This document shows, one piece after another, positions 26,540 through 35,010 of a stretch of 64,000 bases of DNA. The DNA is from Virgibacillus siamensis (GTDB lineage Bacteria; Bacillota; Bacilli; Bacillales; Amphibacillaceae). How positions within the stretch are numbered: the first letter of the stretch is position 1; every line of letters begins with the position of its first letter. The DNA lies in contig NZ_FUIH01000007.1 in assembly GCF_900162695.1 (NCBI RefSeq), positions 3,100,001 through 3,164,000 on the forward strand. Direction: 5' to 3'. A model generated the notes under the pieces. That model was given only the letters and a program-made list of their open reading frames with translations, ran no database searches and had not been told where the DNA came from. Both the position numbers and the translations under genes were made by a program.

Positions 26540-26643
26540 TGGGATTAAATAGCGTTGGTAATGCAACTTTTCGTGTGGCTGCTCGCCATATGGTTGGTGA
26601 GTGGGTTAAGATGAAAGTTCCCATATCCTGCCACCCAAAAACC

Positions 26644-27906
26644 CTACTTCACCTGCCCATCCCCTCTCACAACATACTTAGTCGAAGTCAACGCTCCCAA
26701 CCCCATCGGCCCACGGGCATGAAGCTTCTGCGTACTGATCCCAATTTCAGCTCCAAATCCAAATTCAAATCCGTCTGTGAAGCGGGTTGAAGCGTTGTGA
26801 TAGACAGCTGCTGCATCAACTTCCGTGAAAAATTGTTCTACATTTTCTGTTGAGGAAGAAATAATCGCTTCGGAATGTTTGGTTCCATATTGATTGATGT
26901 GCTGAATTGCATCCTCAATGTTTTCAACAACCTTTATTGCAACTTCCAGCCCTAAATATTCTGTGCCATAATCTTCTTCAGTTGCCGGAGTGATAGTTGT
27001 TCCTGCCTGCTGTACCGTTTCATCTGCATGTATTTGAACTTCTTTTTCCTGCAATGCGGTTATTAAATCAGCTATATGGTTGGATGCCCAATCACGCTGT
27101 ACGAGAATGGTTTCACACGTATTGCATACAGATGGGCGTTGTGTTTTGGCATTAATGGCAATAGCAACAGCCATTTCTGGATCAGCTTTTTCATCAATAT
27201 AAACATGACAATTGCCTGCACCGGTTTCCAATACAGGGACTGTGGCGTTTTCAACTACGGTCTGAATCAATTTTGCACCGCCACGCGGGATTAAAACATC
27301 GAGATATTCGTTTAATTTAAACATTTTGGATGTCGTTTCCCGCCTCGTGTCTTCCAGCAGTTGTACAGAATCCGTTGGCAGATCACTCAATTCAAGTGCA
27401 TGCTGGATGACGTTGACAATGGCTTTATTGGAATGGATAGCTGTTGAACTTCCGCGAAGCAATACGGCATTTCCAGTTTTTAAACAAAGACTGGAGGCAT
27501 CAACCGTCACATTTGGTCTGGCTTCATAAATCATTCCTACCACCCCAAGCGGAACCCGGATTTGTGCAATCTTAAGGTCATTCGGACGTTCCCATTTTTC
27601 TAACACCTTCCCGATTGGATCATCGAGTTTTGTTAACTGAATAAGGGCATCTGCTATGTCCCGTATACGTGCTTCATTTAACTTTAAGCGGTCCAGTAAT
27701 GCTTCGCTCATTCCATTTTCTTTTCCAGCCAGTAAATCTTTGTCGTTTTCTTCTAAAATAAATGCCTGTTCGCGGATCAGCTGTTCTGAAATCGTATAAA
27801 GTGCTCTGTTTTTCTGTTCTGTAGTTGCTTTTGCTAATGCGGAAGAAGCTGTTTTTGCTTTTCCGGCCTTTTGCATTAACTCACTGTCTTGTATAACTTC
27901 GGTCAC
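26644..27906 (-). CDS. proA: Gamma-glutamyl phosphate reductase
   Basis: ProA reduces gamma-glutamyl phosphate with NADPH to glutamate semialdehyde, the second step of proline synthesis. At 420 residues it has the normal length. It shows IYEARPNVTVDASSLCLKTGN, RGGAKLIQ and the catalytic-cysteine region SVCNTCETILV (about residues 265-275). It starts with GTG at 27906, overlapping the proB stop as GTGA, so it is translationally coupled. A diverged copy of its last third lies at 13999-14410. Confidence 0.95.
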   Translation of the reverse strand: MTEVIQDSELMQKAGKAKTASSALAKATTEQKNRALYTISEQLIREQAFILEENDKDLLAGKENGMSEALLDRLKLNEARIRDIADALIQLTKLDDPIGKVLEKWERPNDLKIAQIRVPLGVVGMIYEARPNVTVDASSLCLKTGNAVLLRGSSTAIHSNKAIVNVIQHALELSDLPTDSVQLLEDTRRETTSKMFKLNEYLDVLIPRGGAKLIQTVVENATVPVLETGAGNCHVYIDEKADPEMAVAIAINAKTQRPSVCNTCETILVQRDWASNHIADLITALQEKEVQIHADETVQQAGTTITPATEEDYGTEYLGLEVAIKVVENIEDAIQHINQYGTKHSEAIISSSTENVEQFFTEVDAAAVYHNASTRFTDGFEFGFGAEIGISTQKLHARGPMGLGALTSTKYVVRGDGQVK

Positions 27907-29027
27907 GCTTCATTCTCCTTTCGTTTTTTACTCACCCAGTTATCCCTGTGTATCACAACGCGTTGATTGCTGTTTATTTTTATCATTGCTTCTGCGCTTG
28001 ATAGTCCTTTAATAGCCAATAGTTGATCGGAAGAAAAATTCACTTTGCCCCTACCGATAATATCGCCCTTTACGTTGGCAACCCTGACGACATCATCTGC
28101 CTGGAATATCCCAACGATGTTTGTTACGCCGGCCGGAAGCAGACTTTTGCCATGTTCTAAAATAGCACGTGCAGCACCATGATCGATTTCAATTTTCCCG
28201 TTCGGAATGGAGTGGAGCGCGAGCCACTGTTTGGATGTGTTCATACTGGGTATGGAGGTGTCTCCCATATAGGTTCCATCTCCCTTTCCGGCAAGGACAT
28301 CAACAAACTTTTCTTCGCCAACGGGAAATCCGATAAACACTTTTACACCTAATTTCAAGGCTGTTCTTGCTGCCTCCAGTTTTGATTTCATTCCGCCGGT
28401 ACCAACCTTCGTGCCGGTTCCGGACGCACGGCTTATTAACGTATCATCAATTTCATGAAGGAAGTTATACCGTTTTGCATTTGAATGTATTCGTGGGTTT
28501 TGATCATAGATACCATTGATATCGGTCAGGATCATTAGATAATCCGCATGAACAAAGCCGCTTACAAGTGCTGATAACATGTCATTATCGCCGAAAGTTA
28601 ATTCTTCTACTGCCACGGAATCATTTTCATTAATAATCGGCAGCACATGACGTTTTAAAAGCTCGGATAAGGTTGCATTGGCATTGTTATATTGACTTTT
28701 ATGCAAAAAGTTTTGCCTGGTTAACAGTAATTGTGCTGCAACGATACCATGCTGTTTAAATTCTTCCGTATAACCTTTTAATAATAATCCCTGCCCTACT
28801 GCTGCAGCTGCCTGTTTGCCGGCAATTGTCCTGGGACGTGAACGATAACCCAAATCGGTAAATCCGGCGGCAACCGCTCCTGACGAAATAAGAATCACTT
28901 CATGTCCAAGCTGTTTTAAACGGGCGATTGCCGCTACATGCTCCTGCAGCTTCTCATTATTTAATCCGCCATTTTTCGTTGTCAGGGAACTGCTGCCTAT
29001 CTTGACCACAATTCGCTGCTTTTTCAT
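27903..29027 (-). CDS. proB: Glutamate 5-kinase with PUA domain
   Basis: ProB phosphorylates glutamate, the feedback-controlled first step of proline synthesis. The N-terminal amino-acid kinase domain has VVKIGSSSLT and ISSGAVAAGF and the glutamate loop NENDSVA; a PUA domain occupies the last 80 residues (ILEHGKSLLPAGV onward). The ATG at 29027 is preferred over the in-frame ATG at 29033, because GGGAGGTG lies seven bases before it. A T-box leader precedes the gene. Confidence 0.95.
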   Translation of the reverse strand: MKKQRIVVKIGSSSLTTKNGGLNNEKLQEHVAAIARLKQLGHEVILISSGAVAAGFTDLGYRSRPRTIAGKQAAAAVGQGLLLKGYTEEFKQHGIVAAQLLLTRQNFLHKSQYNNANATLSELLKRHVLPIINENDSVAVEELTFGDNDMLSALVSGFVHADYLMILTDINGIYDQNPRIHSNAKRYNFLHEIDDTLISRASGTGTKVGTGGMKSKLEAARTALKLGVKVFIGFPVGEEKFVDVLAGKGDGTYMGDTSIPSMNTSKQWLALHSIPNGKIEIDHGAARAILEHGKSLLPAGVTNIVGIFQADDVVRVANVKGDIIGRGKVNFSSDQLLAIKGLSSAEAMIKINSNQRVVIHRDNWVSKKRKENEA

Positions 29028-29042
29028 GATCATTCACCTCCC

Positions 29043-29300
29043 AAAAAAATGCGCTCCCATCCTTATAAAAAAGGACGGAAGCGCATTGTATCCGTGGTAC
29101 CACCTTCATTGACACCGGATTTGATTCCAGTATCCACTCCATAACCCTTTAACGCAGGGAAGCGGTCGGATTTTTGCCCAACAGTTCAAGGGACAGGTTC
29201 AATAGCATTGCGGGTTGTAAAATCTTTCAGCCGATGAATTTTACTCTCTTGCACCCGGGGACTATTTACTGATTCCCGATCATTACTTTCCTTGTATAAA
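29043..29300 (-). promoter_or_regulatory. T-box leader (probably proline-tRNA responsive) of proBA
   Basis: On the minus strand the leader shows an AG-bulge-like AAGAGAG element, the conserved T-box core GGTGGTACCACGG at about 29095, and a strong terminator hairpin (AATGCGCTTCC arm, 29046-29084) followed by a run of seven Ts just before the proB ribosome site. Uncharged tRNA would stabilise the antiterminator and allow transcription. A CCT triplet at 29197-29195 in GAACCTGT is a candidate proline specifier. Bacillus proBA operons are known T-box targets. Confidence 0.88.
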
Positions 29301-29393
29301 GTTGCACGTTTCTGTTTATTTATAAATTAGCAACATTATGAACTAATTTTAGTGTTATGTCAATGGGTAATGATTCAAAAAGTCCTTAATAAA

Positions 29394-29428
29394 AATAACC
29401 ATCCTTGCTAACTGCAAGAATGGTTATT
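29394..29428 (-). terminator. Terminator after gbsR
   Basis: AATAACCAT and a GCAAG arm pair across a short loop with one mismatch. On the minus strand a run of Ts follows. It lies nine bases past the gbsR stop codon. Confidence 0.7.
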
Positions 29429-29437
29429 ATTAAACGA

Positions 29438-30016
29438 TTAACCCTTTTTATCCGCATCATCCAGAGGAATATAATCGTATATTTCACCGGATTTCGTGAG
29501 TTTGGTAAGCTTCTCCAGCCAATGATAATAGATCATGGCGTCATCAAGTTGTTGTTTGTCCAACATAGCTCTCTCACGTAGTGTTTCATCTGTTTCTTCA
29601 TTTTCAATCACTTCGCTGAGTTGTTCTTGGGACTTTCTGATGCTAACCAAAAACATATCCACTTCACGTTCCCACTTCTTACCAAAAAATTGGGTGAAGT
29701 AATTAAAGAAGTTCTTTTCAGCGGTGTAGGAATCTTTTCTTGAGCCTTTCTGCCATACCTTTTGAACGATATTGATATCCTGAAGTTTCCGAACAGATGT
29801 ACTCATACTTGGTTTGCTCATACTGAGGGCTTCTTTCATTTCATCCAGGGTAATCGGCTCGTGTTTAAAATACATCATTCCATACAGGCGTCCCACTGAA
29901 GGGGTAACACCATAAAGGTCCATCGTTTCTGCAATCGTATTAACCATCAGACGTTCAGCTTGGTCGACTTTTTCCTGGGCTTTTTCGTTATTAAAATTAT
30001 CCCGATTTCCTTCCAT
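29438..30016 (-). CDS. gbsR: GbsR-type choline-sensing repressor
   Basis: A 192-residue MarR-like regulator of the GbsR family: winged helix at about residues 25-95 (GVTPSVGRLYGMMYF, SMSKPSMSTSVRKLQ) and a helical C-terminal half. GbsR of Bacillus represses choline import and choline-to-betaine genes and is released by choline. The gene sits between the proline operon and the betaine genes and reads away from gbsA. The ATG follows AAAGAGGTG. Upstream DNA (about 30045-30075) has TTGTTAAATT, like the operator candidate in front of betA. Confidence 0.85.
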   Translation of the reverse strand: MEGNRDNFNNEKAQEKVDQAERLMVNTIAETMDLYGVTPSVGRLYGMMYFKHEPITLDEMKEALSMSKPSMSTSVRKLQDINIVQKVWQKGSRKDSYTAEKNFFNYFTQFFGKKWEREVDMFLVSIRKSQEQLSEVIENEETDETLRERAMLDKQQLDDAMIYYHWLEKLTKLTKSGEIYDYIPLDDADKKG

Positions 30017-30133
30017 TGCGGCACCTCTTTAGATACTCTTTATTGTTAAATTCGTTCATAATTAATTAAACGTTGCTTCTATCTTATAATGAATAATATG
30101 GATATGCAACTCAACATTGGTTCATAGAAAAAG

Positions 30134-30157
30134 GACGATCTCTTACCGAGAATCGTC
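30134..30157 (-). terminator. Terminator after the betaine-binding lipoprotein gene
   Basis: GACGAT and ATCGTC arms with an inner CTC/GAG pair form a hairpin. On the minus strand it is followed by CCTTTTTC. It lies just past the stop codon at 30172. Confidence 0.65.
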
Positions 30158-30171
30158 GCTTTCCCTTCTAT

Positions 30172-31050
30172 TTATTTCAACCAGCCGTTAACAAGATCCT
30201 GATTTTCTTCTACCCATTTTTGTGCGCCTTTAAGCGGATTATCTTCATGTTCTTTAACACTGAGCATTAAATCACCAAGCTGCTTGTCGTTCAATTTGAA
30301 GTTTTTCAGCCATTTACTGACTTTTTTATAGTCGGAGCCAAAATCTTCACGGGTTGCCATATAGATTTTTTCTACCCCGCCATAGGTTTTTTTAGGGTCA
30401 TCCAAAAACTTTAAGTCCACCTCAGCAAACACATAATGTGGTTTCCACAGCGGCGCAACGATAGGTTCTTTGTCTGCTACAGCTTGTTTAATAGAAGTAA
30501 CCATTGCTGCTGTACTGCTCTCCACCAATTCATAATCAAGACCGTACTCTTTAATTACATCTTCCGTTACCAGCATTGTTCCTGCCCCAGGTTCAAAACC
30601 TACTATTTTACCATTGAATTTCTTTTTATTTTCTTTCAAATCTTTAATGCTGTTTATATCTTTCATATACGTCGGAACGGCCAATCCAACCTTCCCATTC
30701 TTATACCAAGGATCTTCGAAAAAATTCGCTTCGTCCTTATACTCTTTATAATAACTTTTATCCTGTACCGGCAGCCAAACTTCCGGTGCCACGTCTAATT
30801 CTCCTTGAGCTAAAGCGGACATCTGCGGACCCATCTCAATAAGCTTTAATTCCACATCATAACCCTTATCCTCCAGAATAGCTTTCCACATATTTGTAAC
30901 GGCAATATTTTCAGGCCAATTAATTTGTCCAATCGTAATTTTCCCTTTACTTTCACTTGAACCATCACTTCCACTATTTGAACCGCATGCCGCTAATGTA
31001 ACGAGCAAAACGGTGAATAAAATCAATTGACTAATTCTGCGAAAACTCAT
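30172..31050 (-). CDS. Glycine betaine-binding lipoprotein, OpuAC-like
   Basis: The 292-residue protein has a lipoprotein signal (LAACGSNSG, lipid-anchored Cys near residue 22) and the OpuAC/ProX-type substrate-binding fold. It begins at KITIGQINWPENIAVTNMW, whose aromatic residues commonly build the betaine cage; VAPLWKPHYVF (about 200-210) is also typical. It would capture glycine betaine or a related solute outside the cell for an ABC importer. No ATPase or permease gene is adjacent, so it must work with a transporter encoded elsewhere. It lies between gbsR and gbsA, consistent with choline/betaine control. Confidence 0.85.
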   Translation of the reverse strand: MSFRRISQLILFTVLLVTLAACGSNSGSDGSSESKGKITIGQINWPENIAVTNMWKAILEDKGYDVELKLIEMGPQMSALAQGELDVAPEVWLPVQDKSYYKEYKDEANFFEDPWYKNGKVGLAVPTYMKDINSIKDLKENKKKFNGKIVGFEPGAGTMLVTEDVIKEYGLDYELVESSTAAMVTSIKQAVADKEPIVAPLWKPHYVFAEVDLKFLDDPKKTYGGVEKIYMATREDFGSDYKKVSKWLKNFKLNDKQLGDLMLSVKEHEDNPLKGAQKWVEENQDLVNGWLK

Positions 31051-31270
31051 TAAATGATATACACCCTTCTGAATTATTATTTTGGCAAGTTTTTGCCAAG
31101 CATGTTATTCCTGTATTATTCCTATTGAATCGTGAATTCCGTCCTCCTTTGTTAATTAAAATAAATACATTAAATATTTTTTAAACAAAAAGTCTACACA
31201 ATTTATGATAACGAAAGATATTGTTTTGTCAAACTACTTAATCCAGTGCATCTTATTAATTTTTCAACGT

Positions 31271-31300
31271 TTGACAAACAAACAGCAATGCTGATAGCAT
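31271..31300 (+). promoter_or_regulatory. Candidate sigma-A promoter of gbsA
   Basis: TTGACA (31271-31276) and TAGCAT (31295-31300) are separated by 18 bases. Downstream, TTTAACAAACTTAA at 31328-31341 repeats a motif found in front of betA and could be a GbsR half-site blocking elongation, as described for Bacillus GbsR. Confidence 0.5.
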
Positions 31301-31369
31301 GAATATATTAACAATATTTAATTTAAATTTAACAAACTTAACGTTTCATAATAAAAAAGGAGTGATCAT

Positions 31370-32842
31370 TTGAGCTTACAACAAATGTTTATTAATGGCG
31401 AGTGGGTGAATGCCAAATCCGGGGAAACACGCGATATTATTAACCCTTATAATCAAGAAGTCATTGCAACTGCCGCTGAAGGAAATGAGGAAGACACCCG
31501 AGCAGCCATTCAAGCAGCAAGACAGGCATTTGATGAAGGCAGCTGGAGCACATTGCCTGCCAGTGAACGCGGGGAGCTCGTTTACAAAATAGGTACATTG
31601 ATTCGCCGGGATTTACAGGAACTGGCTGAATTGGAAACATTGGATACAGGTAAAACAGTTCAGGAAAGCCAGGATGATATGACAGACATTGCCAAGGTTT
31701 TCCTTTATTTCGGCGGTTTAGCGGATAAAGATGGCGGTGAAGTTATTGAATCACCGATACCAGATAGTGAAAGTAAAGTTGTTCGCGAGCCTGTTGGTGT
31801 TTGCGGACAAATTACACCATGGAATTATCCTTTATTACAGGCCGCATGGAAGATAGCACCAGCCTTGGCAGCAGGTAACACCATTGTCATGAAACCAAGT
31901 GAAATCACACCGCTAACAACCGTTAAAGTTTTTAAACTAATGGAAGAGGCAGGTATACCAAAAGGTGTGGCCAACTTGGTGCTTGGCGCCGGAGCATCCA
32001 CAGGAGCAGAATTATCAGTTAATCATGACGTTGATTTAATTTCATTTACCGGCGGCATTGAAACCGGAAAGACAATCATGCAAGCATCCAGTCATAATGT
32101 GAAAAAAATTGCGCTTGAGCTTGGCGGAAAAAATCCGAATATCGTCTTTGCTGATGCCGATTTTGAAACAGCGGTGGATCAGGCTTTAAATGCTGTATTT
32201 TTCCACGCCGGACAAGTTTGTTCTGCAGGTGCCAGACTTTTAGTTGAAGAAAATATTCACGATGAATTTGTGGAAGCACTTATTGAACGAACGAAACGAA
32301 TCAAATTAGGCAATGGTTTTGATGAAAGCACACAGGTTGGTCCGATGATTTCCGCGGAACACCGTGCAAAAGTTGAAAAATATGTGGAGATAGGCAAACA
32401 GGAAGGTGCTGCATTAGCAATCGGCGGTCAGCGTCCTGATAATCCTGAATTGGAAAACGGTTTTTTCTATTTACCTACCATTTTTACAAACTGTACTAAC
32501 GATATGCGCATTGTCCAGGAGGAAGTGTTCGGACCGGTATTAACAGTGGAAACTTTCCAATCCAAAGAAGAAGCTGTCAAATTAGCGAATGATACAATAT
32601 ACGGTTTGGCCGGTGCCGTCTGGACGCAAGATTTGGATAAAGCTGAATTTGTTGCAGCACGTTTGCGAATGGGTACGGTTTGGATTAATGATTTCCATCC
32701 TTATTTTGCACAAGCACCTTGGGGCGGTTATAAGCAATCAGGCATTGGCCGTGAACTTGGCCGTGAAGGTTTGGATGAATATACCGAAGTAAAACATATT
32801 TATCGCAACAAACGACCTGAGCCAATTCATTGGTTCAAATAA
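31370..32842 (+). CDS. gbsA: Betaine aldehyde dehydrogenase
   Basis: GbsA oxidises betaine aldehyde to glycine betaine with NAD+. The 490-residue protein is a standard aldehyde dehydrogenase with the cofactor region PWNYPLLQAAWKIAPALAAGN, the Glu motif LELGGKNP (about 257) and the catalytic cysteine in GQVCSAGARLL (about 290). The start is a TTG at 31370, seven bases after AAGGAG; the first ATG is five codons inside. The gene is followed by a terminator and by betA on the same strand, so the two enzymes are probably made from separate promoters. Confidence 0.93.
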   Translation: MSLQQMFINGEWVNAKSGETRDIINPYNQEVIATAAEGNEEDTRAAIQAARQAFDEGSWSTLPASERGELVYKIGTLIRRDLQELAELETLDTGKTVQESQDDMTDIAKVFLYFGGLADKDGGEVIESPIPDSESKVVREPVGVCGQITPWNYPLLQAAWKIAPALAAGNTIVMKPSEITPLTTVKVFKLMEEAGIPKGVANLVLGAGASTGAELSVNHDVDLISFTGGIETGKTIMQASSHNVKKIALELGGKNPNIVFADADFETAVDQALNAVFFHAGQVCSAGARLLVEENIHDEFVEALIERTKRIKLGNGFDESTQVGPMISAEHRAKVEKYVEIGKQEGAALAIGGQRPDNPELENGFFYLPTIFTNCTNDMRIVQEEVFGPVLTVETFQSKEEAVKLANDTIYGLAGAVWTQDLDKAEFVAARLRMGTVWINDFHPYFAQAPWGGYKQSGIGRELGREGLDEYTEVKHIYRNKRPEPIHWFK

Positions 32843-32864
32843 CATTTGAGGAAGTTCCCTTAAT

Positions 32865-32904
32865 AATAGCTCTGAGCCTTTTATCGAAGGTTTAGGGCTA
32901 TTTT
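32865..32904 (+). terminator. Terminator after gbsA
   Basis: AATAGC and CCTT arms pair with AAGG and GCTATT around a six-base loop with a few mismatches, followed by TTTT. It lies 23 bases past the gbsA stop codon. Confidence 0.7.
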
Positions 32905-33001
32905 AGGGTTTGACGGCATGTGTCTTGCAGGGTTCCTATACTTAAAATACTGCCCCGGGATTTACAAGGTTTAAAAACAATGTTATATTTATATTGTTTC
33001 A

Positions 33002-33025
33002 TTTGTTAAAAATATATTTAACAAA
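33002..33025. promoter_or_regulatory. Palindromic operator candidate upstream of betA (GbsR?)
   Basis: TTTGTTAAA and its exact complement TTTAACAAA are separated by six bases. The right half with its flank, TTTAACAAACTTAA, also occurs at 31328 before gbsA, and a similar half lies upstream of gbsR. The site is about 120 bases before the betA start. Confidence 0.55.
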
Positions 33026-33146
33026 CTTAAAATAAGCGAAGATACAATAGCTTGCAAGATTGCTGGATTTCTTTACACAATCCTGTCAATCCGTGTTAGT
33101 ACGAAAGATGATGTTTACCTTTTAACAATCTGAGGAGGTTTTTCAT

Positions 33147-34832
33147 ATGAATCAATCATACGATTACGTAATTATTGGAGGCGGCAGTGCAGGTTCTGTA
33201 CTCGGCAACCGTCTGAGTATGGATAAGAATAGCAGTGTTCTTGTACTGGAAGCGGGGCGCAGTGATTATTTTTGGGATTTGTTTATTCAAATGCCGGCAG
33301 CTTTAATGTTCCCGTCAGGTAATCCGTTCTATGACTGGATCTATTCATCGGATGCGGAGCCTTATATGAATGGACGACGTGTCGCGCATGCCCGGGGGAA
33401 AGTACTTGGAGGATCAAGTTCCATAAATGGCATGATATACCAGCGCGGCAACCCGATGGACTATGATCAGTGGGGATCTGACCCGGGTATGGAAAGTTGG
33501 GACTATGCCCATTGTCTTCCATACTTTAAACGACTGGAAACAACCTTTGGAGCGGACCCATCTGATGAATACCGCGGTCACCATGGTCCGGTTAAATTAA
33601 AGCGCGGACCTGCGACAAATCCTTTATTTCAGGCCTTTTTCGATGCAGCCGTTGAGGCCGGTTACTCGAGAACACCCGATGTAAATGGTTTTCGTCAAGA
33701 AGGGTTTGGTCCGTTTGACAGCCAGGTGCATAATGGAAGACGGGTTTCTGCATCACGCGCCTATTTACGTCCAGCAATGCGACGCAAAAATCTTACAGTA
33801 GAGACGCGTGCTTTTGTTACCAATATTAATTTTGATGGTACTCGGGCCGATAGCGTGACATACCAAAAAGGTGGAAAAACCTATCATGTTAATGCGGGCG
33901 AAGTGATTCTTTCCGGCGGTGCATTTAATACGCCGCAGTTACTTCAATTATCCGGGGTGGGAGACGCTGACCATTTGCGTTCTCTGGGCATTGATCCAAT
34001 CGTTGATCTGCCAGGTGTAGGCGAAAACCTTGAGGATCATCTTGAAGTATATATTCAGCACGCTTGCCCGCAGCCGGTTTCTGAACAACCTAGCTTAAAT
34101 AATGCAAAAATGCCTTGGATCGGCTTGCAGTGGCTGCTCGGACGCACCGGCCCGGCAGCATCGAACCATTTTGAAGGCGGCGGATTCGTCCGTTCGAATG
34201 ACAAGGTGGATTATCCAAATCTGATGTTCCATTTCCTTCCGCTTGCGGTTCGCTATGACGGGCAAAAAGCGGATACCGATCATGGATTTCAAGTACACGT
34301 TGGACCGATGTACGCCACCTCCAGGGGAAGTCTGAAGATCCGTTCGCGTAATCCTTTTGAACATCCAAGCATCGTGTTTAACTATTTGTCTACCGAAAAT
34401 GATCGGCAGGAATGGCTTGAGGCAGTGCGCGTTTCCCGGGATATCCTGTCCCAGCCGGCGTTAGCACCTTACAGCACAGGCGAAATTTCACCTGGCCCTT
34501 CTGTACAGACAGATGAGGAAATCCTGGAATGGGTCAAGAATGACGCGGAAACAGCCCTTCATCCATCCTGCACAGCAAAAATGGGCCCTGCTTCCGATCC
34601 AATGGCTGTCGTCGATCCATTGACGATGAAGGTCCATGGCTTGGAAAATGTACGGGTAGTTGATGCATCCGCAATGCCGCGTACGACGAACGGAAATATT
34701 CATGCACCGGTATTGATGCTGGCAGAAAAAGCAGCGGATATCATCCGGGGACAAAAACCAATGGAGCCTGAGTATAAAGATTTTTACCGTCATGGCGTTC
34801 ATGCAGCAGAAGCAGGAACTGTTAAGGGGTAA
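33147..34832 (+). CDS. betA: Choline dehydrogenase, GMC oxidoreductase family
   Basis: BetA oxidises choline to betaine aldehyde using FAD and membrane electron acceptors. The 561-residue protein opens with the FAD motif DYVIIGGGSAGSVLGNRLS and has the GMC signatures HARGKVLGGSSSINGMIYQRG (about residues 78-98) and GGAFNTPQLLQLSG (about 256-270). The catalytic His region LHPSCTAKMG and the end block VVDASAMPRTTNGNIHAPVLMLAEKAADII are present. GAGGAGG precedes the ATG. Bacillus subtilis uses the alcohol dehydrogenase GbsB for this step, so this species pairs a BetA-type enzyme with GbsA. Confidence 0.92.
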   Translation: MNQSYDYVIIGGGSAGSVLGNRLSMDKNSSVLVLEAGRSDYFWDLFIQMPAALMFPSGNPFYDWIYSSDAEPYMNGRRVAHARGKVLGGSSSINGMIYQRGNPMDYDQWGSDPGMESWDYAHCLPYFKRLETTFGADPSDEYRGHHGPVKLKRGPATNPLFQAFFDAAVEAGYSRTPDVNGFRQEGFGPFDSQVHNGRRVSASRAYLRPAMRRKNLTVETRAFVTNINFDGTRADSVTYQKGGKTYHVNAGEVILSGGAFNTPQLLQLSGVGDADHLRSLGIDPIVDLPGVGENLEDHLEVYIQHACPQPVSEQPSLNNAKMPWIGLQWLLGRTGPAASNHFEGGGFVRSNDKVDYPNLMFHFLPLAVRYDGQKADTDHGFQVHVGPMYATSRGSLKIRSRNPFEHPSIVFNYLSTENDRQEWLEAVRVSRDILSQPALAPYSTGEISPGPSVQTDEEILEWVKNDAETALHPSCTAKMGPASDPMAVVDPLTMKVHGLENVRVVDASAMPRTTNGNIHAPVLMLAEKAADIIRGQKPMEPEYKDFYRHGVHAAEAGTVKG

Positions 34833-34858
34833 GTTTAAAACATTAATATGTATGGAAA

Positions 34859-34893
34859 CAAGGGTCGGTTCCCACAACGGGGACTGACCCTTT
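34859..34893 (+). terminator. Terminator after betA
   Basis: AAGGGTC and GACCCTT arms, extended by an inner CCC/GGG pairing, enclose a short loop and are followed by TTTC and a TTTATTATT stretch. It lies about 27 bases past the stop codon. Confidence 0.75.
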
Positions 34894-34916
34894 CAGTTTA
34901 TTATTATAGAAAGGCA

Positions 34917-34985
34917 AAACGAGGTTGGAACATATCAGAAACATGTTAATTGGAAAGACGAACAATTGGATATTTCCGGAGCGGC
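34917..34985. repeat. Truncated end of the Bacillaceae intergenic repeat
   Basis: The stretch GAGGTTGGAACATATCA, then AAAGACGAACAATT and TTTCCGGAGCGG, matches one end of the repeat at 51800-52035 read on its other strand (GAGGCTGGGACATATCA, AAAGACGAACAATT, AGCGGAGG). The GC-rich core is missing. It abuts the 3' end of the GH1 gene. Confidence 0.65.
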
Positions 34986-35010
34986 TATTACGCCTCCATC
35001 ACCGTTACGC

